Shown here piece by piece: positions 23,840-38,100 of a DNA stretch of 64,000 nt. The notes under the pieces were generated by a model. The model searched no databases and was not told the origin of the DNA. It saw only the letters and a program-made list of their open reading frames with translations. The stretch is from assembly GCF_036884655.1 (NCBI RefSeq), contig NC_088342.1, positions 9,419,501 to 9,483,500 of the forward strand, in the 5' to 3' direction. The stretch comes from Musa acuminata AAA Group (taxonomy: Eukaryota > Streptophyta > Magnoliopsida > Zingiberales > Musaceae). A program made the translations under genes and the position numbers. Each line of letters opens with the position of its first letter. The first letter of the stretch is position 1.

Positions 23840-26168
23840 ATCGGCAGCGGCTGTAGGGAGGCTCTTCAGCCAGTTCGAATTCGCTTCCCACCACAGTTCG
23901 AATTCAAACCCTCCGCCTCCACGCCCTTCTTCTTCGACCCCATCTCGTCGATCCACCTCCTGGGGGGGTTTTGTGTGTAGGGTAAGCATCGATCCCTTCT
24001 TCCACCGGTAATTGTTCAGATTGGCTGTTGTCGGTTCTTGGAGAGGGTCCCGTCGGCGTACACGACCGGATTCGGGTGGTTCTTGAACGCCGAAGCCATC
24101 CATCCTTGGGCTTGAATGCGCTGTTCTTTGGAGCTGATGGCGGGTTAAAGAAATTGATTCTTTTTTGCTCAAGGACTTGTTCCTTTATTTGTCGATCGCG
24201 GAATAGGTGTCCCGCTCTACGATTGCGTTTTGAGCTGAGGATTTTGTTTCTGTAACCCGCATGAATGTTCTCTTCTTTAGGTCGTCACATAGGTAATCTC
24301 CTAGAGCAGTGATCCCTAACGTTAGTGTCATGTCTCACGGTCACTTGGTAAGGGCATTGCTTTTGCCCTGTTGACTGTATCGGCATTTTCGATGATAATT
24401 AGTTTATAGAGCTAGCATCCCGTGCCTGCGGAATGCAGATTGTTTCCTGCTGTAGGGCTCTAGGGCAACGAAAGAGCGGATTATCAAGATTAGGGCATAG
24501 TTATAGGAATGGAACTTGTTGCTTTTGTTTACAGCTATTGGTGGGTTCAAGATGTTGTTAACTTTTTGTTCAATAACTTTTTCTTTTTTGTCGATCATGG
24601 AAGAAATTTCTGGCTCCATGATTGCATTTTGAGTTTCTGTAACGCGCGAGTGTTCTTTGTTGCCTCTATTTTGAGGGTGACATAGGCAACCTCATATCCG
24701 GGTGATGTCTGTTGTGAGTTTCTGGTTTTCCTGCTACTTGGTTAGGCAGTTTTCTATATCAGTGTTGAATGCAGTGATATTGGCGGGTTCACTTCTTTTT
24801 GTTCAAGAAATTGTTTCTTTTTGTGATCATGAGAGAAATTCTTGCTTCATGGCTGCATCTTGAGCTACACTCTCAGCATCTTGTTGTTATAACCTGCATT
24901 ATAGTTCTTTCTTGATCCTTTTTATGAGCGGCATAGGTAAATCTTCTAGACTAGTGACATCTAATGTTATGCCTGGTCTTCCTGTCAATCAATTAGGGTG
25001 TTTGCCCTGTTACAGAAGAACTATTCTTGCTGGGATAGCTTTTCCTAACACTGTAATAATGAAGTAAGAGTCATTTACGAAAACTTGTTTGCCACTTAAA
25101 GGAAACATTATAGATGGCATGCCATGGATAAACGGGAAGCTATTTGGGGTGTTAACAATATAGGTTTCCTAGCATTATGTACCTTGGATTTTGCTGGGTC
25201 ATAATCTGAATGACAATAATGTACTGTCAAAGCAAGGCATGTGGTGCTCAAAATTATGGTTTTGTTGAGATGAAGATGGCAAGATGGATCTGTTGAATTA
25301 TTAGAAAAGATAGAATATGAAATATGTGGATTTTGAATAACAGCATTTAGGGTGGTATGGGCATGTTAAAAACAACACCCCTATATGTACCAATTAATCA
25401 AAGCAAGTCAACGATGATTAACAGGAGAAAGAGACGTAGAACAAGACAATAAAAAGCTATTATAGAAACCATAACAGAGTTATAATGAATGGATGTTCAT
25501 TGTGTTATTGATACTGCCCTCAAATAAATGCGAGTCTGGAGCTGCTTAATTAACTTAACTTTTGTGTAGCATTCTTGTTTCAAGGTTTTTGTTTGTGTGG
25601 TGAAATGATCATGGCCATCTTTGCTCTGTAACTCTATGAAATACTACATGTGTTTTTGGAACACTAGGATCAAAATTCATCATGCTCTTACTAGATCTTC
25701 TCTTTATGTTATCCATATTATGTCCAATGTTGCTTGCCAATCACTTGGAAGCTTTTTCATCCTAATAAGATTGCAAAAGTTGACTTCTTGAATCTTACAC
25801 CAACTTCAAAAATCTTACACTGTCTCAGTTATTCTGACTCCATTTGACACATTTTACATATATTTCTTATTATCTAAAACAATAAGAACAACAACAAGCC
25901 ATAACGTTCCAACTATTTTCCACCATTGAACCATGTACAAAGTAATAAACTTCGTCAAGTTTGGAGCATTTAAATCTTTATTTATAGTTTCTGGTTGCTT
26001 ATTATCTCCAGGGATCAAATTGACGATGCTTACTACAATGCTTGCTTGTGATTGGTGTTTGGAGTCCAGAATAACCCGGAAAATGGACAGATTTTTGGCA
26101 TAACAAAATCTTTAAACCCTGCAATCTGAGTTTCTCTCATTTGGTGTCGAAGCGATATCTTCTGTAAG
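23840..26168 (+). other. Probable formin 5' leader with long intron
   Basis: A GC-richer, pyrimidine-rich segment (about 23840-23980) ends with GTGTAGG|GTAAGCATCG, a good donor. The next strong acceptor before the start codon is ATCTCCAG at about 26010, leaving about 158 bp of leader before the ATG at 26169. Class II formin genes often have leader introns. The transcription start is not visible. Inside the intron lies the triplicated module listed separately. Confidence 0.45.
24139..25015 (+). repeat. Three diverged copies of a ~215-240 bp module
   Basis: Copies start at about 24139, 24540 and 24782, each with 'ggcgggtt' or 'ggtgggtt'. They then share in order a T-rich 'tttttg(t/c)tcaag' tract, 'gatc(a/g)(t/c)gg', 'cattttgag', 'tttctgtaac(c/g)cgc', 'gt(g)acataggtaa' and an end near 'tttgccctgtt'. 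They are diverged by substitutions and small indels, so the duplication is old. No coding frame persists through them. Confidence 0.65.
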
Positions 26169-29100
26169 ATGTCCCTTTTTAGCAGGTTCTTTTACAAAAG
26201 GCCACCTGATGGTTTGCTAGAATTTGTGGACAGAGTTTATGGTAAGTATCTAATTTACCTTTTGATTTTATATATGTTCTCAAATATTTATGTAAGATAT
26301 TGTTACCATGTGCAGTTTTTGATTCATGCTTCTCAACTGAGGTTGTACCAGATGGACTATATCATATCTATTTGCATGAAATTGTTACTGAGCTTCATGA
26401 AGAGCATGCTGATTCTTCCTTCCTTGCGTTCAATTTTAGAGAGGGAGAAAAACGAAGTCAGTTCGCCGAAATTTTGTGCAAGTATGATGTCACCATAATT
26501 GATTATCCACGACAGTTTGAAGGCTGTCCACTTCTTCCATTGTCTCTTGTTCATCACTTCCTTCGTGTCTCAGAGAGTTGGTTGTCTCTTCGGAACAACC
26601 AAAACATTATACTGCTCCATTGCGAAAGAGGGGGTTGGCCATTGTTAGCATTTCTTTTAGCTTGTTTCTTGACTTTTAGAAAATTGCATGGCACTGAACA
26701 AAAAACTCTAGATATTGTACATCGGGAGGCCCCTAGAGGTTTTTTACAGCTTTTATCACCATTGAACCCACTCCCATCTCAACTACGCTATTTGCAGTAT
26801 GTTTCTAGAAGAAATATCACACCAGAATGGCCCCCCATGGAACGGGCTCTTTCATTGGATTGCCTTATTCTTCGAGGCATTCCAAGCTTTGATTCAGAGA
26901 ACGGATGCAGGCCACTAATCCGTATTTTTGGACATAATATTCATAAAAAGGATGATCTTTCGAGCAATACACTCTTCACGATGTCTAAGAAGAAATCTTT
27001 ACGGCACTATCAGCAGGTATGTTATATTTGTTGCTTACTTATGTGCCACGATTAGTTTGAATTTCTATATGGCAACATGTTGAGATTGCATGTTTTTGCA
27101 GGAGGATTGTGATGTTATAAAAATTGATATACAGTGCTTAGTTCAGGGAGATGTTGTTTTGGAATGTGTTCATCTTGATTTAGATCCAGATAGGGAAGTA
27201 ATGATGTTCCGTATCATGTTCAACACTGCCTTCATTCGATCTAACATTCTCATGCTGAACTCTGATGATGTGGATATACTCTGGGATTCGAAGGACCGGT
27301 TTCCAAAGGGTTTCCGAGCAGAGGTAAACGTGGGCTATTTCACCAAGTAGAGCTGCATTTCCAACAATCAATATTATTTTGTCTCGTGAAACTATAGATA
27401 CTGTTAGTTCACCTGTTCGTACTTGATATGTGCAACATCAGGTGCTTTTTGGTGAAACTGAGAACATCTCTCCTCCTAGAGCTCCAACTGCAATTTTAAA
27501 TGGAGAAGTGAAAGGTGGATTGCCCATTGAAGCTTTTGAAAAGGTGCAAGAACTTTTCAGTGGTGTTGAATGGTTTGAGAGAAATGATGATGATGCCTTT
27601 TGGCTGCTCAAACAAATATCAGCAAATGCATTGCAAGAAAAACTCGAAAAGCTAATTTTAACTGATGCCAAGGAGATTTCAAGGCTTCAAAGTAAGGTGG
27701 GGCTGCAGATACCTCTAATGTCGCCCTTAGAATCTGATGAGGAAAAAGATTCTGTAACTTCAGATTCTGTTGTTTCAGTGGACAGTGAAAAAGTTCAGCA
27801 TCATTCAAGTATCAGTATGGATGTGGAAAACATACTTGCTGATTCTGCTACTCAAGATTCTGATTCAACAGGTGACCTTATCTTTCACATATTTGTACTT
27901 TCTGATAAAGTATAAGAAATTATGCTTATAAAATGTGTAACAGGTTCGCCACAGTCAAATATCTCCACTGATGCTGTACTTACACCACCTTCCCTTCCTC
28001 CATCTTCTGAAGGTACTTTTGGAGGATTGGGAACACCTAATTTTGTTCCAGAAGCTGCTCCACCTCTCCCTCCCCCTCCCTCTTCACCAACGGTCAAATC
28101 TCAACAACCCTCACCACTGTCGTCCTCATCTGAAGTTTCTATTTTGCCACCATCACCTCCGCCACTGCCGCCAGCGCCAATCTCTACTACAGGAAAAAAT
28201 GGTCAATCTCTGCCACTTCCACCACAACCCCCACCACCACCACCACCACCACCTCCACCTCGGTCCACCATATCCATTAGATGTCCTCCAGCACCAGCAC
28301 CACCGCCACCACCACCTCCTCCTCTGTCCACCACATCTAGTAAAGTTCCTCTTGCACCACCACCACCACCACCACCACCTCCTCCTCCTCTTCTGTATGC
28401 CACATCTAGGAAAGTTCCTCCGCCACCACAACCACCAGCTCCGTACCTGCCTCCCTTTGCAGCATCTACCAGAGGTCCGCCGCCACCGCCACCGCCACCA
28501 CCGTCTCCCCTTCCTCCTCCCTCCACCATATCTGGTAGAGGTCCTCCACCACCACCTCCTCCTCCGCCTCCTTCCACCATAACTAGTAGGAGTCCTTCAG
28601 TACCTTCTCCTCCACCACCTTTCTCCACCATGTCCGGTAACGCTCTTCCTCCGCCTCCTCCACCACCTCCCTTCTCCACACCTGGTAAAAGTCATGCACC
28701 TCCTAATCCTCCTCAACCTCCACCCCCACCCCCACCCCCACCTCCTAGCACTAAATCAAATAAGGGTTCTTTCCTTTCCCCTCCTCCCTCATTTCCTGTG
28801 ACTGCTGCATCTAATAGGAGCCCACCACCTCCGCCTCCACCTCCGCCTCCTTCATCGAGTTTAAGTCACATTGATCATGGTACTGTTCATGCTGTCCCAC
28901 AACCACCTCCTCCACCATTGAAAAATGGAAGGGGAAATGCTCCAGGCCCACCTCCTCCTCCGTCGTTTGGCAGCAAAGGTATGCCTCCACCACCACCTCC
29001 TCAAGCACTGAAGCCTCCTGGACTTGTGCCCCTTCCACCACCCTTACAACGGGGAAGCCATGGAGTGCCAGCGCCACCACAACCTCCTGGACTAAAAGAT

Positions 29101-32100
29101 CTAAATACATTAGCACCCCCTGCTCCAGCATCAGGAAGAGGTAGATTGATTGCTTCTAGTTCAGGGAAGGGTCGTGGATCTTTGCAGTCTATTCCACCAA
29201 AGAAAACTCCATTAAAGCCATTGCATTGGGTGAAGGTTACACGAGCAATGCAAGGAAGTCTCTGGGCTGATTCTCAGAAGCAAGAAAATCAATCCAGGTA
29301 TCTGCCAGATAAAAAATCTATTACAGTCCATGATTTATTAAAAAGCCTGGTGGCCACGACAATAATCCAAAGGCCTGAATGTTGTTTTAACCTTATTCAA
29401 CATATTTGTTCCAACCATATAAATGTACTCTAGGTTTTATATATGTTTGCAGTGGTAAGGGTTCTGTACTTACTGTAACTTTAGTGTCTTGGTGGGATGA
29501 ACCTTGACTAACACAAAATTCTTCTGATGAGTTAATTATTAAGGCCTGAAAGATAGATATTATTTTGGTTCACTTGCATATGTTGAGCTGCTTTATCATC
29601 TGCCCTGTAAACAAACTGATTCTTCTCAAGTTTGAAATCTCATGTATTCTTAACCTTCTTGATAGGGCTCCCGAGATAGATCTCTCTGAACTAGAAAGTC
29701 TTTTCTCAACCACAACTGCTTCTCATGAGAGTGGCCGGGATAAAAGTGGAGCTCGACGTGGTACTAGCACCACCAAGCCTGAAATAGTTCACCTGGTACT
29801 TGACTTTTTTTTTTCCTTGGTATTTCACAGTTATTTTATCTTAAAGAAAGGCACTACATGTCAATGGAAGACAATGCTTTAAATACTGCTTTCAACTTCA
29901 TTCTCCATATTTTTATTTCATGCTGCTCTATCATTGCAGTCATCGTGGTTAAAGAATTAATTTAGGAACGAAATGCTGTTTGATCCATTTGCAAATATAT
30001 TAATTTTAAATTATATTTCCTAGAAAATTTGTTTAAATTGCTAAAAACTGTGTAAAGCATGGCTGTTGTGTCTATTTTTGTGTTTTAGCTACAAAATTTT
30101 TTTTATGGTTATGTTGTTTTATGAGGTCTGTCAGTTCATGCCGTCCAAAATCATGATGAATGTACATGTATGATTGTGTATGGTTCACAATAGAAAGTAT
30201 AAATTTGCATTTGGATTATTTGGGCATGTGCAGAGCCAAAATTGCATTCCCTGCAACAAAAACAGAATCACATGTAATCATTTAAATAATTTTTCTATAA
30301 TAATTCTCAACCACAATGTTTTTTTTTTGTTTTTTTGGACTATTAATCTTATACCCAACTTTTCATTTTGTGGAAACTGATCACACTTGAATTTTGTGTT
30401 TTTCCTTTTGACAAAAAGAACATTATTTGTATTTCTCATTGAAATTTATGGGTATAAAAGCATGTACACAATATAGGGGCTTTATATTGCATAGGGATTT
30501 AGAAAAGAACTCACATGGTCATAAAGCAGCAGATAAACCATAGGGCATGAGCTTCATCTAGTTGTAGGATTTTCGTTACTTTATGCATGTACTCGTGCAA
30601 AATTTTATATGTTTGCATTTGTGAATACATATACTGATGCAAATATGTACTACATAAACATGTGTGCCGATAGATCAATATATATGTATCCGTGTGTGAG
30701 TTCTAAATTTAAAAATGTAAAACAAATATGCAAAAAAAAAAAAATTATGTCAACATGCACTTAATATGTTGATGCAGATGTCAAAATGAATAATCTGATG
30801 CTAACGTCGCTTGGGTGGATACCTGATGTGAACAATTTAGTTTTATGTGGTCGGGACATGTTCTATTTGTGGTTGGGACATCACATGTTCTATTACTTAA
30901 ACACCTGATCTATAAAATGGCAGTAAAACTTGAAGTTGCAACAAAGTGAAACTGAACGGAACTAGAATATGTGGTTAAAGTTTGAGTATTCTTAGTGTCA
31001 TACTGTTGAATACTAAACAAACTGATGAAGAACAGGGATGTTGATAGAAGTTCAGGAACTATACAACAAAAGGCTGTCATTAAAATTTAATTAGGATGGA
31101 ATATGGATATATTCTAGAGATATGAAGTTCCAATTAGTGTGAAAATGTCAAGTACACTAATAAGTGTCTCAAGCAAGGATTTTAAAACCGACTGCATCAG
31201 TTGGTACAAACTGGTATTTACTAGCCTGATGATCAACGAGTATGGTCAATAGGCATGTTTGCATAATTTGGTTCAATACCAGGTATACTGTCCAATAAAC
31301 AATTGTGCTAAGCTGTATCCAAGTGTAAGCCTAATGCCCATATATTTGATACATCTATTTTCAAGGAGAATATCTACTGCAAATGGGGCTACAATTCTCT
31401 CAAATTGCTACAAGACCATTCTCATTGCACACTGTTTTATTAGGCAAGGTGGACTATAGCAATTGGACAACTTTAGATAGCTTTTGATGTATAACCATTG
31501 TTGAGGATAAGGGGCTTGAAAAAGGCCTTATCCCCACTGGAAGAGGCAGAGGATGACTGGAATTCTAGAAGCCTGCAAAAACTATTGGTAACCTTATTAG
31601 GAGGTACATGCAACTACAACTTACAAATATGTGCTTTGTTTATGCATACTGTGTATGCATGTATTTATGACTCCTCTATGTGCTTAGATGATGGTTATTA
31701 GGCCTAGGTCTTTAGCTTCTTCTACAATATACTGAGTAATTGTATTATCTTAATATTTTCTAATTAGTCTATATAAGTATGATTGTAAATTCTGTAATTC
31801 CACTGAGCTACTTAATCTTTTTGACCATTTCATCACCCCCAAATTGTAAATTTTCTTTTCTGATTCTGAATTGTGGCCTTGTATCTTAATCTTTGTTTAA
31901 ATGTATTCAATTACCCTTATCAAAAAGAAACTTCTGTTTTTTTTAAATATATCTTCTATGTTATATTGGTTTTTGTAGGTTAACACTGTTGTTATGTTAA
32001 AAGGAAGTTTGTTGCTAAAAGAGACATGACTATGGATAAATTTTCAAAAATGATGGCACTGCCTAATAACACTTAGAAAATGATTTCTTGCTTTTATATA

Positions 32101-35100
32101 GCTCCCTTTGATCTTCAGTTCTTTCTTTGGCACTTAGCTCTCTTTGATGGACATTTTCGTACAGTTGACATTTTGCATTAAAAAAAACTGTCAGCTATTT
32201 TACAAAAATAGATGAATTAACAGGGAAATGTTATTGATATCACATTATACGAGTATTACTAGAGTAGGGTGCTACATTTTCCACTTTTACTCAGTTCTTC
32301 ATGATACTATTATGATAAACACTCGTGCATGGTTAATGCAGAGTATCTGCATTGCAACTAATCAAATTTTACATAATGACATGTAACCATGTGGCATATC
32401 TCATGCCTTTTGAATCTCCTGTAAGTAGTCAATGGTTTGCATACATAGCATAGAGGTGGCACTTAAATCCACAACATATTTTTTTGTTACAACTTTGATG
32501 ATGGATCTTTTTTTTCTCTCTTTTGTTACTAGATCGACATGCGTAGAGCAAATAATTGTGAGATTATGCTTACAAAAATCAAGATGCCGCTTCCTGATAT
32601 GATTGTGAGTTCTTTTTTTTCCTTGTTTATCTAGTAATATGTTTTTTTTTTTTTAGTAATATGCCTTTGAGTGACTGTTTACCTATTTTATTGTTAGTCT
32701 ATAACATTACAATTTCTCTGATCTTTTATATGTCTTCATGTCTTGTTTCATTTATTACGATAAATTATGTTTTTGCAAGTTCAATGTTTGTTTGGCTTTC
32801 TTTAGTGGTATGACTTCATGTTTATAAATGTACATTCAGTCCAATTTTGATATCTAGGGGGTAACCTCACTATATCATTTCCATTTCCTCTCCTTTCATA
32901 TATAGTTCCTGAAATGCTTTGTTCTGAGTTTCCATTCATAATTCAGGATAAGGACTAATTCTGTAAAATTTAATTTTTTTTCAGTATTGACTCCCCTTGG
33001 CATGAAAATTTAAAAATCAACTTTGGTTCTTAGTAGATCTTAAAGACATCATAGGAAATAATCCAAATATTCATGCTCACTGTATGAGTTGGAGGATTGG
33101 ATCAGACAACAGACGCAATCTAATGTATTTGTTTTAAGCAAGGTTCGCCGTACCGTACCGTACCGGCATTTCGACTCATGCTCGGTACGGTACGGTACGG
33201 GTGTACCGACCGGTACACCGAGGTGTACCGAGCACTGTAGCGCTGCTACATTCGCTACAGTGTTACTGTAGCGCTGCTACAGTGCGGACCGGTACAGGGC
33301 GGTCCGCGTACCGATAACTTGTCGGACCGGTACGTACCGCCCGTACCGGGCGGTACGGCTCGGTACGGCAAACCCTGGTTTTAAGTAGGGTTTTGAAGAT
33401 CAAGATTGGATCTGGGATCGAAATTAAAGTAGGTTGGTTGAACCGGATTATTGAATAAGAACTGGCTGGTTATGGCTTTCTTTGGTCTGCACCTTGACAG
33501 ATCTGGATTATTGTACAAGTATTGGCATGAATTGCCATGATAAGTCTAAGATCTTGGTAAACAGAAATTAAACATTTCTGGTGAAAATTGGCTTAGGATT
33601 GGCCTGGGATTGATGAATAGGCTAAGTTTTATCAAATCATTCAACATCAGCAGGATAAATATGACTTCTGGGGATGATTTTAAGTTTGCTCAGGAATTGC
33701 TGTTGACCAATTCTTCGGGTGGGAGTTACTTGGCCCTGAAAAATCTCGATTTCTGCAGATGTTCTTGAGAACTGGAACCTGGATATACAGTTAGTTCACA
33801 CTAATCTTATCATTTGTGGTATGTAATTTGGCTGAAAAAATGATACGTATTTTTTTGTTCTCATTTTTAGAAAATACTGAGAAACTTGATATAAAATTTT
33901 GTCTTCATGTATCATAGGTTGGCTCCTTTGCCTGTTTTGTGTCAATCTGTTCATCTATGCCGATGGAGTACGACAGTGTTAACTGCATGTAGACGGCCAC
34001 ATAGGGTGGAGATAAGCTGGGGAAACCTAGTGTCAGAAAATGTGGGGTTTAGCTAGTCATAGAACATGAAACTATATAATTAATTATATTTAGTTAGAGA
34101 GATGCTAAGAGGACAGAAATGTCTGAAATTGTGTGCAATTCAATTTACCCTTAGAAGGTTGTGTCATATAACTAGATATGTGGATTAATTAGATGTGTTC
34201 AACTGTGAAGATTAGTGATATCACTGTGTCCAATATAATTTTAATTCTAACCAGTCATACATCACACTCTTCATAGCTGGTGCAGAGTACAAGAGCAGCT
34301 CAGGACATCGAAGAGTTTAGATTGCTCAGGACATCGAAGAGTTTAGATTATTGTTCATCATTATGGCCATGTTGCATTTGCCTAATTAGTTTTCAGCATC
34401 CAGAATCTTCTTAATTTTATTATCACATTATTGGCTATGTAGGTTACAGCAACCATGTATTCATTTGTTATGACATCAGTATATGTTGATAGGAGATAAT
34501 GGTTAAGATTCATGATATCTTTGTTTATTTTACTTTGGAGGTCGTCTATCTACTACTTGGTGTTGAAGTTTTAGTTATGCTGTCATCAATTTAAGGAAAT
34601 TGATGTATTCATTATGCTAGATGGCTAATTGGCGCAAAAAATTTGGTTACTTCCTGAAAATATATTCATTGTAATGGTGACAGTTCATTATTTGAGGAAG
34701 CTGGGTAGTATCAGTTTTATTTGGCCACTCATTTTCGTTCAACTGGTTCTGAACATAGGCTTTTTGGCATTATGAAATATGTTTTTGCTTCTGAGTTGTA
34801 CAATGACCTCAGGATGATCCCATAAGGGTTCATGTGCTCCTTGATAACTTGCTGGTGGTGTTTTATGCTTTGGATGAGGTTTGTAAATTAGTAGCAAGGT
34901 AATGTAGACTGGAAGTTATTAAGTAGGACAAGCTTATTGTCGTCATCTTCAGTGTAGAAGTTGTATGTGTAAGATGGATTGACCTTTTTGAGAATTTAGA
35001 ACTTAGTCATCATTTTCTTGCTTTATCGAGTATAGCTTGATTAGGGCTTGCTCACTGGCTTCCCGTGTATGGCAAAAGTTTAAGGAGATACATGTGGTTC

Positions 35101-38100
35101 ACATGCATACTATGTGGATCACCGCTAGCTCACTCCACCACATGTAGGTTTCTGCTGGCACCTATGTCCATACTCTAATAAAGCATGTGTTTTATAATGT
35201 TTTCAAGTTGAAACATGGATATTGGTTTTTCCTACCTCAAGTGGAAGCTCATAGAGTTCACCAAACCACAAGTCGGGTTCTCTGGAAACATATAAGTTAA
35301 TTGTTTTTTCGGTCTTAGTTGCATGATTAACTATCAATTCTAGTGCATAATTCCTTAAACTTCTTTATCTCCAGCATGCAGTTTTAGCTCTGGATACCTC
35401 AGTTTTGGAAATTGACCAAGTGGAGAATCTCATCAAATTTTGTCCTACAAAAGAAGAAATGGAAATGTTAAAGGTAAAGCCTCAAATTTAATTATGGGAG
35501 CTGTGAGCTCGAGGATAATTGTCTTGCTTAATTTGAAGATTTTTACAAGTAACTGTACCTTTTCTTTGCATCTGACTGTATTTTCATTTCTGCTGATATG
35601 TTTAATTAGCTAAAGTATTTTTTAGGATTTTTGAGGTTTAATTATGAAAAGGATTGCAACTTTAAGAAAATTATTTGCTTGTGGTCTCTCATTTTTCTAA
35701 TGTGATTTTTTAACCTTATTTCCTTTTCCAGAACAGAGTCATGTTCACAGATACGGATTCCTACAATCTTATCCAAAGCCTAGTTTATCTAATATCTTAT
35801 CCCTCAAGGGCTTAGATTGCTTATCTTTATCAATAAAGAAAAGGGGTGTGCTTTACTTGGGTGGTAGATTGATTTCCATTATGTAGCTATAAAACACTTC
35901 CTATCACATTTTGCTTATGCATGCAATCACTCTTTTATATCACAATGACAAGCTATATCTAGATCTAATTAAATCATCAAAATAAGTTTCGTCTGACACA
36001 GTAGATCAACTTCCCGTGCTGTAAAATTTACTGGAAGCCATAAAGTTCAGAGAATGTGTATGAGTTGTTGTGCTAGTTATCATTTTAATATGATTTTTCT
36101 TAAGGTTTACCGAATGAGAGAACTCAATAATCGGTTATCACGAAGTTGTAACCAATGTTTGAGACATCTTCTAGGCTCCTGTAACCAATGAGTTGCCACT
36201 TCCATAGTGGTTCATTTAATAAAGGAAATTTGCTGCTCCACGGGTTTTTTACATATTCAGATTGCTGATTGGTTTGTTAGTTATATCCTCATGCACGATC
36301 AGAAGTTTGTTCCTAGAGCACTAAACCAGATTGCCCTGTTTATGCCTCGTTATATGTTTCTGATGGATATCAAGGGTGGCATACCTTCAATTGATATAAC
36401 TCATCAAGCTTTTGAATGCTATGGAAGTTTGCAGCCCTAATTTATTGGCATTGTGCTAGCCTGTCAAAGTGATAATAGCCAATTATGTAGCTTGTTCCCT
36501 GAATTGAGTGGAACCGTGTTAGAACCCTTGCAGATTCTAAACTTGGGGTTGATCTCTTTAGGGGATCGACCTCCTTGGATCTCTATAGGGGTTCCTCCCT
36601 CCAAGTTACTGCTCAAAGGCTGCAGAAAATATTCATCTATTGCTTATCAAAATAGGAGGAATACATGGCTATTTATAGGGTTTCTAAACCCTGACTCCTA
36701 ATAGGACTCCTACTCAAGATTCCTACTTCTAACAAACTACTAATAGGACTTCTACTCAAGACTCCTATTCCTTTACAACTCCTAATTCTTCTCTAAGAAA
36801 CAACCTCCTAACCCTAGCCGACCTCTTCACCTCTTTAATAGGGGTCGACTTAGGTATGTTTTACATGAATGTCCCTCTCAATTAGGACTCTCCTAGCTAG
36901 AGTCCTAACAGACCCGCCCTCTTCAAATCAGCCTTGTCCTCGAGGCTGACGATTCATGAATTTTGGGAATTTGATCTTCAAGTCGTAATACTTCTCCCAA
37001 GTGGCATCTTCTGTTAGTAGGTTCGCCCATTGTATTAGCACTTCAGTAGTGGGTCGTCGTCGTCGAGTTACGATCCATCGATCAATAATGGCACTTGGCT
37101 GGGTCTGAAGTTCTCATTGGGTAGTCATATTTGGTGGGTGGCTTTGGGCTGTCTCCAAGCACCTATTTACAACTTCCGTCTGACCATCGGTTTGTGGGTG
37201 ATATACCGTACTCCTTTTCAATTTAGTACCCTGCATATGGAATAATCTTGTCCAAAATCTGCTCCGTGAAGATGCAAGTAGAATTTATCATAAGCACAAT
37301 GCGTCCCTTATAATGTAATTCTTTTGAGTCCCAATTGTAATGAGCCACGGAGCTTGGTGGTTCCTCCAATTTTTTTATGATCTTAGGTAGTCGTAAAAGC
37401 ACATCTGCAACAACATTCTCTTTCCTCTTTTTGTAAGTTATTTCATAATCATATCCAAGAACCTTTGTTACCCATTTTTGCTGCTCGGGGGAAGATATCT
37501 TCTGCTCCAAGAGATATTTTAGGCTTTTATGGTTGGTCTTGATTTGAAAGCATCGCTTGATCAAGTACGATCTCCACCTCGGTGCTGCGTGCACAATGGC
37601 GAGCATCTCCTTATCATATGTTAATATGTTTTGATAGGGGGGAGACAATGCCTTGCTAATGTATGTGAGTGGTCGACCATCTTGCATGAGAACATCTCCC
37701 ATTCTGTCTCCAGATGCATCGGCCTCAATGATGAAGGGTCGGTTGAAATCTGGTAGCGCTAGCACCCGCATCGTCGTCATGGCTGTCTTAAGTTTGTCGA
37801 AGGCAGCGAAGGCTTTGTCCGACCATTGGAAGGTATCATTTTTCATTAAAGAAGTGAGTGGTGTACTGATCTTTCCATAGTTTTTCACGAACTTACGGTA
37901 GTAGCCCATTAAACCCAGAAAGCCATGTAGCAATTTTATGTTCCTTGGGTTAGGCCAGTTTTGCATTGCTCCAATTTTGAAGGGGTCCACCGTCACACCT
38001 TTCTCTGATATGATATGCCCAATATATTCCACCTTTTGTTGATGAAAGCAAAAATTCGTAGTGGCTGTTGTGTATTCGAAAGGCGGTTTTCGATATGACT

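Larger units (their letters stand above)
32605..35374 (+). other. Formin intron 7
   Basis: A 2.8-kb intron containing the MITE at 33139-33377 and a 27-bp tandem duplication (about 34287-34340, unit beginning 'gctcaggacatcgaagagtt'). No coding frame is convincing. Confidence 0.8.

Noticed and set aside
28153..28679. Glycine- and tryptophan-rich frames on the minus strand
   Set aside because: They are the reverse complement of the proline codons of the formin FH1 exon; the plus-strand exon is spliced, in frame and family-conserved.
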